Shown piece after piece: positions 55,074 to 63,938 of a DNA stretch of 64,000 bases. This DNA comes from Paludibacteraceae bacterium (GTDB lineage Bacteria; Bacteroidota; Bacteroidia; Bacteroidales; Paludibacteraceae): NCBI GenBank assembly GCA_017503075.1, contig JAFVTU010000009.1, positions 1 to 64,000 of the forward strand. Reading direction: 5' to 3'. Under the pieces are notes generated by a model. It saw only the letters and a list, made by a program, of their open reading frames with translations, made no database searches and was not told where the DNA came from. The translations under genes and the position numbers were made by a program. Numbering within the stretch: position 1 is the first letter of the stretch; the number at the start of each line of letters is the position of its first letter.

Positions 55074-55784
55074 TTAATTTAATCCCTCTGCTACTTTCTC
55101 ACGAACTGCCACCATAGCTTCGTTGATATCAGTGAATTGGGAAATATCTATCGGTTTACCAATATGCAATGATACGCGCGAGCGAGGATTAACAAAGAAC
55201 TGTCCTGAAGGCATTGACTTATAAAAACCATTAAGCGTAATAGGTACAACGGGCAAACCCATATCCATAGCTATCTTGAATGCACCTGCTTTAAATCGCC
55301 CCATCTCACCTGTTTTAGTACGCGTTCCTTCTGGGAATATTACCGTACTTATACCATCGTGAAGTTGGGCTTTGATATATGTCAAACTCTCCATCGCCGC
55401 ACGCGGATTACTACGATCAACAAAGATATGACCTGCCACAGCACAAGCTGTTCCAACGAAAGGAATCTTACGCAACTCCTTCTTCATCAGCCATTTGAAG
55501 TTGTTGGGCAACCAACCATACACTGCAAACACATCCAAAAATGATTGATGATTAGCAACAAACACATACGACTGTTGAGAATCTACATTCTCGCGACCTG
55601 TAACCTTAATAGGAACAAGCAGAAGCCACAACACACTGCGCGACCAAAATACCTGAACAGCACGAGGTATTTTACCATTACGCCATGGAAAACAAACAAT
55701 CGTCAGTAAGGCAGTAAACAAAGTTACTACAACTATCAAAGGAAAACCTATCAAATATTGGTATAAAATGTAAAGAAACTTCAT
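55074..55784 (-). CDS. plsC: 1-acyl-sn-glycerol-3-phosphate acyltransferase
   Basis: PlsC makes phosphatidic acid from lysophosphatidic acid at the inner membrane. The 236-residue protein has an N-terminal hydrophobic segment (about 5-30). The catalytic NHQSFLD (HxxxxD) and the PEGTRTKTG motif, which binds the glycerol phosphate, follow, then VPITLNGFY. The length is normal. It lies 10 bp downstream of the adenosine kinase-like gene on the same strand. Confidence 0.94.
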   Translation of the reverse strand: MKFLYILYQYLIGFPLIVVVTLFTALLTIVCFPWRNGKIPRAVQVFWSRSVLWLLLVPIKVTGRENVDSQQSYVFVANHQSFLDVFAVYGWLPNNFKWLMKKELRKIPFVGTACAVAGHIFVDRSNPRAAMESLTYIKAQLHDGISTVIFPEGTRTKTGEMGRFKAGAFKIAMDMGLPVVPITLNGFYKSMPSGQFFVNPRSRVSLHIGKPIDISQFTDINEAMVAVREKVAEGLN

Positions 55785-55794
55785 ATTTTCAAAA

Positions 55795-56793
55795 TTAAAA
55801 TTTTAGTTTATGCATAAAACCACGATATAAAGCACATATACGGCGTATCTCGTCCCATGTCTCTTCTGGAAGTTTTGTTCCTACGATTTCCACAACACGA
55901 CCTGCAGCAATTGTTCCGATTTCACCACAACGACGCAAATCAAAACCATCAGATAAAGCATGTAAAAAACCACCTGCATATAAATCACCAGCACCTGTAG
56001 AATCCAAGCAAGACGATGTAATTGCACCTATATGATGCACCTGATTTCCCTGACGCACATACGACCCCCTCTTACCCACTTTTACCACCGCTATATCACA
56101 CTGTTCTGCTATGTTCGATACTGATTCCTCTGGATTAAGATGAGTATAAGCAAAAGACTCATCCTCATTAGCAAATACGATATCTACATATTTATAAATC
56201 AAATCCTTTAAAAATTGGTGATTCTCATTTACTACATTATAACTTGCTAAATCCAATGAAACTGTACATCCTTGCTCCTTTGCTGTGCGTAATGCTTTCT
56301 CTATAAGATTATGGTCTTGAACCAAATATCCTTCGACATGGCAAATGTCGTATCCTACAAAAGCTTCTTTGCGTATGTCCTCCGCCTTGAGATCTGCTGC
56401 TGCACCTAGATACGTACAAAATGTTCGTTCACCATCAGGCGTAATCAATACTACACAACATCCAGACATTAATGAAGAGGTCAGCAATAGAGGCTTTACA
56501 TTATTTTTAATTAAATCATCACGATAAAATTTACCTACCTCATCGCTACCTATTTTACCAATAAAAGCAGCTTTTCCGCCTAGTTGAGCTATCGTAGCAA
56601 CCGTGTTAGAAGCACTTCCACCTGCTACTAAATGCTTGCGAACAGAAATAAACCTTGATTGCAGACATTCAAATTGCTCTGCATTAATCAAATTCATACT
56701 GCCTTTAGGGTAACCTATTTCACGCAAATCACCCTCTGAGACCTGCAGCAAAATATCGGTCAAAGCATTTCCTAAACCTAAAACTCGTTTCAT
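55795..56793 (-). CDS. PfkB-family sugar kinase, adenosine kinase-like
   Basis: This 332-residue ribokinase-superfamily kinase starts MKRVLGLGNALTDILLQV and has LVAGGSASNTVATIAQLGGK. The C-terminal DSTGAGDLYAGGFLHAL contains the catalytic Asp and anion hole. The overall pattern (GNALTD, GSASNT, SLDLASYNVV) is that of the adenosine kinase-like subgroup common in Bacteroidetes. Substrate specificity is not proven. It is first in a two-gene unit with plsC. A weak TATCTTTG element lies upstream (56871-56878). Confidence 0.88.
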   Translation of the reverse strand: MKRVLGLGNALTDILLQVSEGDLREIGYPKGSMNLINAEQFECLQSRFISVRKHLVAGGSASNTVATIAQLGGKAAFIGKIGSDEVGKFYRDDLIKNNVKPLLLTSSLMSGCCVVLITPDGERTFCTYLGAAADLKAEDIRKEAFVGYDICHVEGYLVQDHNLIEKALRTAKEQGCTVSLDLASYNVVNENHQFLKDLIYKYVDIVFANEDESFAYTHLNPEESVSNIAEQCDIAVVKVGKRGSYVRQGNQVHHIGAITSSCLDSTGAGDLYAGGFLHALSDGFDLRRCGEIGTIAAGRVVEIVGTKLPEETWDEIRRICALYRGFMHKLKF

Positions 56794-56870
56794 AGGATTG
56801 TTTTAATATTAAAATTTGCTATTTCGTATATAATTTTGCCAATTTTTATGTATAAAATTAAAATTTTCTG

Positions 56871-56878
56871 CAAAGATA
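56871..56878 (-). promoter_or_regulatory. Possible -7 element of the adenosine kinase-plsC unit
   Basis: TATCTTTG on the minus strand, 77 bp before the gene start, without a clear -33 TTTG at the usual distance. It is a weak match, but the only candidate in this spacer. Confidence 0.4.
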
Positions 56879-56899
56879 GTAATTTTTTTTCAAAAAAAC

Positions 56900-56930
56900 T
56901 TGCTCATATCAAAAAAAAGCAGTAATTTTG
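56900..56930 (+). promoter_or_regulatory. Promoter of tRNA-Asn
   Basis: TTG (56900-56902), 20 nt and TAATTTTG (56923-56930). The tRNA begins about 43 nt downstream, leaving a 5' leader for RNase P. Confidence 0.85.
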
Positions 56931-56972
56931 CACCCGATTTCGAAACGGATTAAGTTTTTGAGATTAAATAAT

Positions 56973-57046
56973 GCTTCCTTAGCTCAGTCGGTTAGAGCAT
57001 CTGACTGTTAATCAGGGGGTCCAAGGTTCAAGTCCTTGAGGGAGCG
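56973..57046 (+). tRNA. tRNA-Asn (anticodon GTT)
   Basis: The 74-nt cloverleaf has acceptor 56973-56979 (GCTTCCT) pairing with 57039-57045 (AGGGAGC, one T-G pair) and discriminator G at 57046. The D arm is in AGCTCAGTCGGTTAGAGC. The anticodon loop is CTGTTAA (57005-57011), with GTT at 57007-57009. The T arm is CAAGG-TTCAAGT-CCTTG. CCA is not encoded. It has its own promoter and a terminator close behind. Confidence 0.96.
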
Positions 57047-57048
57047 CA

Positions 57049-57075
57049 AGTGTGATGGCAATTGGTCATCACACT
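57049..57075. terminator. Intrinsic terminator after tRNA-Asn
   Basis: A 9-bp perfect stem AGTGTGATG/CATCACACT with a 9-nt loop is followed by a run of T. It separates the tRNA from the convergent helicase gene. Confidence 0.9.
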
Positions 57076-57085
57076 TTTTTTATTT

Positions 57086-59353
57086 TTACTCGTGCATCAA
57101 TTTGGCATAAGTAAGGAGTAGTGTTTTCTTACCTACATTGTCAAATTGTATATCTATCTTGTCATTATCATTTTCGTGATATACATCTAATACTAGACCA
57201 GCGCCAAATACCTTGTGCACTACGCGATCTTGTTTCTTCCATTCGGAACGTACTTCCTTACGAGTTTTAAGAGTATTACCACCCACTTGCTTGGATACAC
57301 TCTTCAGTTTTGAACTCGAAAAATTCGAAGAAACATGAGATGCAACAGATGTTGTAGATTGATTTTTAATAGGTTGTGGAGGGAAAGAGGACATCGTTTG
57401 CGTTTGTTGTACATAACATGTGTCAATGTCTTTCAAGAAACGCGAAGGCGAAGAGAATTGCGTTTGTCCATTGCGGAAACGCTGACGTGCGTTAGTGAGA
57501 TAGCAACGCTCCATAGCACGAGTAATTGCAACATACAATAACCGACGTTCTTCCTCTATCTCCTTAGGTGCCTGACAAAATTGCGATGGGAAAAGATTCT
57601 CTTCCAATCCAACAATGAATGTCACTTTAAACTCCAATCCCTTGGCAGAATGTACGGTCAGTAGCGTGATGCGCGGTTGATTATCATCTTGCTTCTCATC
57701 TTGGTCAGTGAGCAAGCTTACTTCAGAGAGGAACTCAGTCATCGGAGTGAACGAAATCCCTTCTCTTAGTTGCTGATCTACAAACTCATGAATACCAGCA
57801 AGCATTTCTTCTAAGTTCTCCAAACGAGCAATACCTTCCTGCGATGTGTCAGCCTTAGCCTCGCGCATTACACCCGTATCGCGCATTACCATAGTAGCGA
57901 ACTCATACGCATCGGTCGTAGCCACGCGCGCGCCAAAACCATTAATCATCTCTGCAAAAACTGTCAGTTTCTTTTGCGTTGCTGCAGACACATCCAGCTT
58001 GGCTGCTTCAGGATTACAAATAACCTCCATCATGGAGCATGCAGCAAGACGCGATGCCTCGCGTACTTTCAATACGGTGGTTTCTCCAATACCGCGCAAT
58101 GGATAGTTAATGACGCGTGCAAATGCCTCATTGTCATGAGGATTAACAGCAAGACGGAAATAAGCGATAGCATCTTTAATCTCCTTGCGCTGATAGAAAC
58201 TCATACCACCATAGATTCTATATGGGATACCTAAATGCCGTAACTCATCCTCTATCACACGTGATTGTGCATTGGTGCGATAAAGAATTGCAATCGACTC
58301 ATAATCATAGCCTTCACGATGGAGAAGTTTCACTTGCTGCGCTACTGCTTTACCCTCATCACGATCCGACATATAGGTACTCAATTGCAAACGATCTCCT
58401 AATGCGAGTTCTGAATAAACAGCTTTCGGAATCTGACCACGATTATGACGTATCAACGAATTGGCTGCATTAACGATAGTCTGAGTAGAACGATAGTTTC
58501 GCTCTAATTTAAAAAGTTGTGCGTTATCGTAACCCTTTTGGAATGTCAATATATTCTCTATATTCGCACCACGGAACGAATAAATAGATTGTGCATCATC
58601 TCCCACCACACAAATATGGTTATCTGGCTCTGCTAATCGCTTAACAATCAAATATTGAGAATAATTGGTATCTTGGTACTCATCCACCAAGATATATCTA
58701 AAATACTCTTGATACTTGTGCAAAACCTCCACATGATTCTTGAAGAGCGTATTGGTCATGAAAAGCAAATCATCAAAGTCCATGGCGTTGCATGCTTTCA
58801 ATCGACGATTATATTCGACATAAATACGCGATACCTCTGGAATACGTGCAAAGCGATCTTGCATGGTATAATCGCGATTTGAACTATACGAAGTTGGAGA
58901 AAGTAACTGATTCTTTGCCAATGAAATACGCGAAAGTATAACATTAGGTTTATATACTTTCTCATCCAACTGCATATCCTTGACAATATGCTTAATCACT
59001 GATTTAGAGTCGGTTGTATCATAAATAGTGAAATCGCGAGTATAACCTATAAGCTCTGCTTCTTGGCGCAAGATTCGCGTACAAATAGAGTGAAAAGTAC
59101 CCATCCAAAGATATCTTGCTACTTGCTCTCCTACCAAGTTAGCAATACGGCTTTTCATCTCTCTTGCGGCCTTATTGGTAAAGGTCAATGCCAAAATATT
59201 GCCCGCATGTACACCATGCTCAAGCAAATATGCAATCTTGTAGGTTAGTACACGTGTTTTGCCCGAACCTGCACCTGCTATCACCAGTTGAGGTCCTTCG
59301 TTATACTCCACAGCTTTGCGCTGCGCTTCATTTAGCTCGTCTAAATAACTCAT
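57086..59353 (-). CDS. UvrD/PcrA-type DNA helicase
   Basis: This 755-residue superfamily 1A 3'-5' helicase acts in repair and replication-conflict resolution. Motif I is GAGSGKTRVL (about residues 27-36). Other motifs visible are LALTFTNKAAREMKSR (Ia), VDEYQDTN (II), VVGDDAQSIYSFRGA (III), LERNYRST (IV), TVHSAKGLEF (V) and RRLLYVAITRA (VI). The C-terminal tail (about 680-755) carries the WKKQDRVVHKVFGAG segment typical of PcrA. Both uvrD and pcrA are used for this group in Bacteroidetes, so I give no single symbol. Confidence 0.95.
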   Translation of the reverse strand: MSYLDELNEAQRKAVEYNEGPQLVIAGAGSGKTRVLTYKIAYLLEHGVHAGNILALTFTNKAAREMKSRIANLVGEQVARYLWMGTFHSICTRILRQEAELIGYTRDFTIYDTTDSKSVIKHIVKDMQLDEKVYKPNVILSRISLAKNQLLSPTSYSSNRDYTMQDRFARIPEVSRIYVEYNRRLKACNAMDFDDLLFMTNTLFKNHVEVLHKYQEYFRYILVDEYQDTNYSQYLIVKRLAEPDNHICVVGDDAQSIYSFRGANIENILTFQKGYDNAQLFKLERNYRSTQTIVNAANSLIRHNRGQIPKAVYSELALGDRLQLSTYMSDRDEGKAVAQQVKLLHREGYDYESIAILYRTNAQSRVIEDELRHLGIPYRIYGGMSFYQRKEIKDAIAYFRLAVNPHDNEAFARVINYPLRGIGETTVLKVREASRLAACSMMEVICNPEAAKLDVSAATQKKLTVFAEMINGFGARVATTDAYEFATMVMRDTGVMREAKADTSQEGIARLENLEEMLAGIHEFVDQQLREGISFTPMTEFLSEVSLLTDQDEKQDDNQPRITLLTVHSAKGLEFKVTFIVGLEENLFPSQFCQAPKEIEEERRLLYVAITRAMERCYLTNARQRFRNGQTQFSSPSRFLKDIDTCYVQQTQTMSSFPPQPIKNQSTTSVASHVSSNFSSSKLKSVSKQVGGNTLKTRKEVRSEWKKQDRVVHKVFGAGLVLDVYHENDNDKIDIQFDNVGKKTLLLTYAKLMHE

Positions 59354-59376
59354 TATATTGTATCAGGTGTAAGTTA

Positions 59377-60588
59377 TTATTCTACTTCTAATACCAGCCC
59401 TTTTAGGTACTCACCCTCTGGATGATATATATTGATTGGGTGATCAGCAGGCTGGTGCAGTTGATGTAGTATGCGCACACGCCTACCTACTTGCGCCGCA
59501 GCGGAGAAAACTGCCAAACGGAACATATCCTTGTCTATCGCTTGCGAACAAGAGAATGTAAATAATATTCCACCTGGACGAATACTCTGTATGCCCTTCG
59601 CATTCAAGCGCTGATACCCACGCAAAGCATTCTTTACTGCATCGCGATGTTTGGCAAAAGCAGGAGGATCCAGCACGATGAGGTCATACTTGTTTTCGTT
59701 CTTTGCCAAAAACTCAAATGCCTCTTCCGCAAAGGCTTCATGTGGTACGTTTTCTCCGAAATTGTGTGCCACATTACTGCGAACAAGGTCGATGGCTTTC
59801 TGACTGACATCCACCGAATGGACTAGTTTTGCGCCACCGCGCAAAGCATACACCGAGAAACCACCCGTGTAGCAAAACATATTCAGCACCTCTTTACCTT
59901 TCGCGTAATGCTCCAATAGCGAACGATTGTCGCGTTGATCGATAAAGAACCCTGTCTTTTGTCCACGAAGCCAATCGATTCGGAAATCCAAACCATTCTC
60001 TTTTGCCCAAAAATCTCCGCTGAAATCGGCTTTTTCTTCACCAATTAAGTACCCTACTCTCTCTCCTTGAATAGGTGCTTTATGGGGCAATGTATCGTCA
60101 GATTTATAATACACTTTATCCACCTGAGCAACCGCACTGATAATTGCTTCAGCTATCTCCTCGCGATGACAATGCATACCAATAGAATGGGCTTGAATGA
60201 CCGCTGTATCCGCATAAACATCTACAATCAGTCCTGGCAAAAAATCCCCCTCACCATGAACCAAACGATAGGAGTTATTATCATCTCGCACCAGTCCCAA
60301 TCGCTTACGCATGGCATATGCCTCTGCTATACGATCTCGCCAAAAGTTAGTAGGTAGTTCACTCACACCAAACGCCAACATCCTTACGGCTATTGAGCCT
60401 ATTTGATAGTGCCCTACACCCAGTACTTTTCCGTCTGCAGATACTACTTGTACAATTTCTCCCTCTTGTGGCTCAGCGTGAGGATAATCAACATCAAGTT
60501 GAATACTACGAATCGCGCCAGAAAACACCCATGGGTGAAAACGCAAGAGAGATTCTTCCTTATGTGGTTTGAGACGAATAGTTATCAT
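59377..60588 (-). CDS. rlmI: 23S rRNA (cytosine-C5) methyltransferase, RlmI-like
   Basis: This 403-residue SAM-dependent methyltransferase resembles E. coli RlmI (m5C1962 of 23S rRNA). It has an N-terminal PUA domain (about 1-75, MITIRLKPHKEESLLRFHPW). The Rossmann domain carries MFCYTGGFSVYAL (SAM loop), DLIVLDPPAFAKHR and the catalytic Cys in FTFSCSQAIDKDMF. I start at MITIRL because the upstream in-frame stretch is outside the family and overlaps the promoter (60609-60640). It lies 23 bp upstream of the helicase gene on the same strand. Confidence 0.9.
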   Translation of the reverse strand: MITIRLKPHKEESLLRFHPWVFSGAIRSIQLDVDYPHAEPQEGEIVQVVSADGKVLGVGHYQIGSIAVRMLAFGVSELPTNFWRDRIAEAYAMRKRLGLVRDDNNSYRLVHGEGDFLPGLIVDVYADTAVIQAHSIGMHCHREEIAEAIISAVAQVDKVYYKSDDTLPHKAPIQGERVGYLIGEEKADFSGDFWAKENGLDFRIDWLRGQKTGFFIDQRDNRSLLEHYAKGKEVLNMFCYTGGFSVYALRGGAKLVHSVDVSQKAIDLVRSNVAHNFGENVPHEAFAEEAFEFLAKNENKYDLIVLDPPAFAKHRDAVKNALRGYQRLNAKGIQSIRPGGILFTFSCSQAIDKDMFRLAVFSAAAQVGRRVRILHQLHQPADHPINIYHPEGEYLKGLVLEVE

Positions 60589-60608
60589 GATAGCATTCTT
60601 TTTCAGCG

Positions 60609-60640
60609 CAAAGGTACAACAAAAAATGTATATGTGCAAG
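60609..60640 (-). promoter_or_regulatory. Promoter of rlmI
   Basis: On the minus strand, CTTG (60637-60640), 20 nt and TACCTTTG (60609-60616). The leader to the ATG is about 16 nt. Confidence 0.83.
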
Positions 60641-60706
60641 AAAAAGAAATTTTTTTATTGCCATAGGCTACATTTTTTACTATAGCTTCGAGGATTAAGG
60701 TGCCCT

Positions 60707-60738
60707 CGAAGGTACAACTTTTTTGTGGGATATGCAAA
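60707..60738 (-). promoter_or_regulatory. Degenerate second promoter-like site upstream of rlmI
   Basis: TTTG (60735-60738), 20 nt and TACCTTCG (60707-60714). The -7 is one base off consensus. It overlaps an imperfect hairpin CTTCGAGG/CCTCGAAG (from about 60685 to 60711). It could be a tandem promoter or a relic. Confidence 0.35.
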
Positions 60739-60746
60739 TGTTTTAA

Positions 60747-61676
60747 TTAGTTTATTTTCAATACAATAGGCAAATGATCAGAATAACCATCATGATATTG
60801 ATAACCTACATAAGTCCGTTTAGGCTGATAATCAAGGTATTTATTATCTTCTTCCAACAACCATTGAGGTGAGAATATATTCACTTCTGATTTTTTGTGA
60901 ATATGAGAAGAAACATAAAATTGATCCAAACACGACCAAATACCGTGATACTTGTGCGTGCCTTTCCCTTCTTTTGCTAAAGCTTTCATTAAATTACTCA
61001 TTCCCTGTAAATCATCTTTAGCTTCGCTATTCATATCTCCCATAACCACAATGGTGGCTCCTGGTTGATAGGAATAGATACTATCTATCTGTTGCTGAAT
61101 GACTTGTTTTGCCGCTAGGCGTTTCCAGTTGGTCGTTGTACTACCCCCAAATTGTGAAGGCAAGTGACACACCATGGTATGAATAGTATCTTGCTTATCT
61201 AGCAAGCAACACGCATATAATATATCGCGCGTTCTATCCCCGTTCAAATCCACCTTTAATGGTTTGCTATTCAGCACGTTAACCTTTGTGCTATCATATA
61301 GTAATGCCACATCCACACCGCGTTCATCATCACTCTCATAATGCACATATTTATAGTGAAAACGCTTCAAACGATAACACAAGTCCATTAAACAATATTC
61401 ATTCTCCACTTCGCATAATCCCACCAACGCTGCACTCTCCCAGCCAGAGATATTCACTACAACTTGAGCTATACGATCCAACTTTTTGTAATAGCGATAA
61501 TAAGTCCAATGGTGCATACCATCGGGCAAAAAAGAGTAATCATCTTTCAGTGTATCATGCTGACAATCAAACAAATTCTCTACATTATAGAAGACTATAG
61601 TCTGCGGCTCTTGAGCCAAAAGAAGACCAATCGTTCCCCAACAACAAAAAAATAATGCTTTCAACCGACGATTCAT
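60747..61676 (-). CDS. Secreted endonuclease/exonuclease/phosphatase family protein
   Basis: This 309-residue protein has a signal peptide (1-21, ending LLLAQ) and an EEP domain (about 25-308). Motifs: FYNVENLFD, VGLCEVENEYCL (metal Glu), HLPSQFGGS, VVMGDMNSEAKDD (catalytic Asp/Asn) and GYSDHLPIVLKI (catalytic His). The fold includes DNases and phosphodiesterases; Bacteroidetes carry many exported versions with unknown substrates. It lies 7 bp downstream of sufS and ends before a hairpin region. Confidence 0.9.
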   Translation of the reverse strand: MNRRLKALFFCCWGTIGLLLAQEPQTIVFYNVENLFDCQHDTLKDDYSFLPDGMHHWTYYRYYKKLDRIAQVVVNISGWESAALVGLCEVENEYCLMDLCYRLKRFHYKYVHYESDDERGVDVALLYDSTKVNVLNSKPLKVDLNGDRTRDILYACCLLDKQDTIHTMVCHLPSQFGGSTTTNWKRLAAKQVIQQQIDSIYSYQPGATIVVMGDMNSEAKDDLQGMSNLMKALAKEGKGTHKYHGIWSCLDQFYVSSHIHKKSEVNIFSPQWLLEEDNKYLDYQPKRTYVGYQYHDGYSDHLPIVLKIN

Positions 61677-61683
61677 ATTAGGT

Positions 61684-62901
61684 CTAACTAAGCATCATTA
61701 TTGCCTTTTTCAGTGCAGCCACAAACGCATCAATATCCTCTTTCGTATTATACATCGCCACCGATGTACGCACTGTACCTGGCACGCCTAAATAATCAAT
61801 CAATGGCTCAGCGCAATGATGACCAGTTCGAACTGCAACACCTTGTCTATCAAGCAACACCCCCACATCAAACGGATGAACTAACGCCCCATCTTCACGA
61901 TAAACATTGAACGAAACAGCGCCAGCCTTGGGAAGCCCCGCAGCATATACTCGCACATTGGGCAATAGTATTAACTGTGCTTCAAGATACTTCGCCAACT
62001 CTTCCTCGTATTCAGCAATCTTCTCTAAACCAATCTCTTGTACATAATCTATCGCCTTGCTAAACGCATAACTTCCCACATAATTCGGTGTCCCTGCCTC
62101 GAACTTATAGGGCAACACATTGTATGTCGTTTTCTCAAAACTCACATGCTCTATCATCTCTCCCCCACCCTCTACTGGAGGCAACTTATCCAGCCACTCT
62201 TTCTTTCCGTACAGCACACCTAATCCTGTCGGACCGTACATCTTATGTGCACTCATCACCAAGAAATCGCAGTCCAATTGCTGCACATCTACTGCCAAAT
62301 GAGGCACCGACTGCGGACCGTCCACACACACTGCCACACCCTTCTCATGCGCCAATCTCACAATCTCTTCTATCGGATTCACTATGCCCAACACATTGCT
62401 CACATGTGCCACAGACACCAATCGTGTCCTTTCGCTCAACAACCCCTTAAATGCCTCTACATCAAGCGATAAGTCCTCTCGCAGAGGAATAACCTTCAGC
62501 ACAGCGTTCTTTCTCTCACACAGCATTTGCCAGGGCACAATATTCGAATGGTGCTCCAGTTGACTAACGATAATCTCATCCCCTTCTCCCACCATCGCAT
62601 CGCCAAAACTGCGTGCCAGCATATTGATACTATCCGTCGTACCCTTAGTGAAAATTATCTCTTCTTCCGACTGCGCATGAATCAATCCCGCCACTTTCTT
62701 GCGCGCCTCTTCATGTTTCTCTGTCGCTACTTGACTCAGATGATGCACTCCACGGTGCACATTCGCATTCCATTTGCTATACGCCTCGGCTATCGCATCT
62801 ATCACCACTTGTGGCTTTTGCGTAGTCGCAGCATTATCTAGATACACCAACTTTCGGCCGTGCACTTGCTCATTCAATATAGAAAAATCTTCTCGTCTCA
62901 T
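61684..62901 (-). CDS. sufS: Cysteine desulfurase, SufS type
   Basis: This 405-residue PLP-dependent enzyme supplies sulfur for Fe-S cluster assembly. Motifs: YLDNAATTQKP, HRGVHHLSQ, SAHKMYGPTGLG (PLP lysine) and VAVRTGHHCAEPL (catalytic cysteine, short group II loop). No other suf gene is present in the window, whereas the usual neighbours are sufB, sufC and sufD. Its start overlaps the gldB stop by 4 bp. Confidence 0.93.
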   Translation of the reverse strand: MRREDFSILNEQVHGRKLVYLDNAATTQKPQVVIDAIAEAYSKWNANVHRGVHHLSQVATEKHEEARKKVAGLIHAQSEEEIIFTKGTTDSINMLARSFGDAMVGEGDEIIVSQLEHHSNIVPWQMLCERKNAVLKVIPLREDLSLDVEAFKGLLSERTRLVSVAHVSNVLGIVNPIEEIVRLAHEKGVAVCVDGPQSVPHLAVDVQQLDCDFLVMSAHKMYGPTGLGVLYGKKEWLDKLPPVEGGGEMIEHVSFEKTTYNVLPYKFEAGTPNYVGSYAFSKAIDYVQEIGLEKIAEYEEELAKYLEAQLILLPNVRVYAAGLPKAGAVSFNVYREDGALVHPFDVGVLLDRQGVAVRTGHHCAEPLIDYLGVPGTVRTSVAMYNTKEDIDAFVAALKKAIMMLS

Positions 62902-63938
62902 GGTTTATAAAAACTCTGCTCTAATATCTTTTGCGCATCGCCATCACTCATCAACTCTTGTATTGTAACATGCTCATTATTACGCATATAACTATCCACA
63001 ATTCGCCAGCCAACCCACAATCCTAATCGTCCTGGAGACTCTTGTGATATTTCCGAAGTAAATGGACCATCATTCATATATGAGTTCAGCAACATACTTT
63101 CCGTCTTAAACAAATCTCTTTTCGACATAATGCGATTCCAAATAGCTCGTTCATAGCGTTCACACCATTGCCATTGTTCCTTCGTATATCCTATCACCTC
63201 CCACTCTGGCTCATCTGGTAACAACTCACTGAGCAAAAACATTTGCTTCCCACGGAAAATCATTTGCTCCAATAATCTATTATACTTGCTGTTATATGAT
63301 ATATTATACGCAAGATACAGATTCAGCAAATCACCTGCCACACACTCCTTGCGCATAGTGTGTTTCTGGTAGTTATATACCAATTGGTTATAGTATGGAT
63401 AATCACTTCCTAAATACATATCCACACCCACACCCATTAGATTCTCGTTATATACCACAGAAGAATTAAATCCTGATACAAACAAATACACCGTCATCGG
63501 AATTTCCCAATCAGGGAAAAGATAATGCAGACGCGAAAAGCCCATATTCAACGCCTCTTGCAGACTATCCACATTCGCAAACTTCTCTTGCGCCAACGCG
63601 TTAGTCTGCGCAAAGCCCATCACAGTATCGGTCAAAAACTGTGCATACATCTCGCACAAATAAGCAGTATCCTCTGTGGGTATTCGCAATATCCCCTCCA
63701 CAAACATCGGCATAAACTCTTCATAATCTGCATACAACTGCTGAATATCCACCTCCACACTATCTGGTCTTACAGCCAACTGCGCGCTATCAAACCGCAC
63801 AATCTCCACCTCTAGTGGCTCAATATCTTTGGGGATATATTGATACTTATTCCCACATCCACACAGCACCACTGTAGCCAATAGCCAATAGCCTATTCGC
63901 CTTATCGCCTTATCGCCTAATCGCCTAAATCTTTCCAT
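62898..63938 (-). CDS. gldB: Gliding motility lipoprotein GldB-like
   Basis: This 346-residue lipoprotein has a basic n-region, the hydrophobic core YWLLATVVL and lipobox cysteine(s) in VVLCGCGN (Cys26 or Cys28). The mature part matches GldB: EPLEVEIVRFD, LFPDWEIPMTVYLFVSGFNS, GVGVDMYLGSDYPYYN and GRLGLWVGWRIVDSYM. GldB is required for gliding in flavobacteria; non-gliding Bacteroidales also keep it, role unclear. The start codon overlaps the upstream ABC ATPase gene by 14 bp. The first codons (RRLGDKAIRRIG) are encoded by an 8-bp tandem repeat. Confidence 0.86.
   Translation of the reverse strand: MERFRRLGDKAIRRIGYWLLATVVLCGCGNKYQYIPKDIEPLEVEIVRFDSAQLAVRPDSVEVDIQQLYADYEEFMPMFVEGILRIPTEDTAYLCEMYAQFLTDTVMGFAQTNALAQEKFANVDSLQEALNMGFSRLHYLFPDWEIPMTVYLFVSGFNSSVVYNENLMGVGVDMYLGSDYPYYNQLVYNYQKHTMRKECVAGDLLNLYLAYNISYNSKYNRLLEQMIFRGKQMFLLSELLPDEPEWEVIGYTKEQWQWCERYERAIWNRIMSKRDLFKTESMLLNSYMNDGPFTSEISQESPGRLGLWVGWRIVDSYMRNNEHVTIQELMSDGDAQKILEQSFYKP
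63897..63928. repeat. TCGCCT-type 8-bp tandem repeat at the gldB start
   Basis: TCGCCTTA, TCGCCTTA, TCGCCTAA and TCGCCTAA in 8-bp register. The array encodes the gldB n-region and contains the stop codon of the upstream ABC ATPase gene (63925-63927). The same word is repeated at 13605-13633. Confidence 0.9.
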
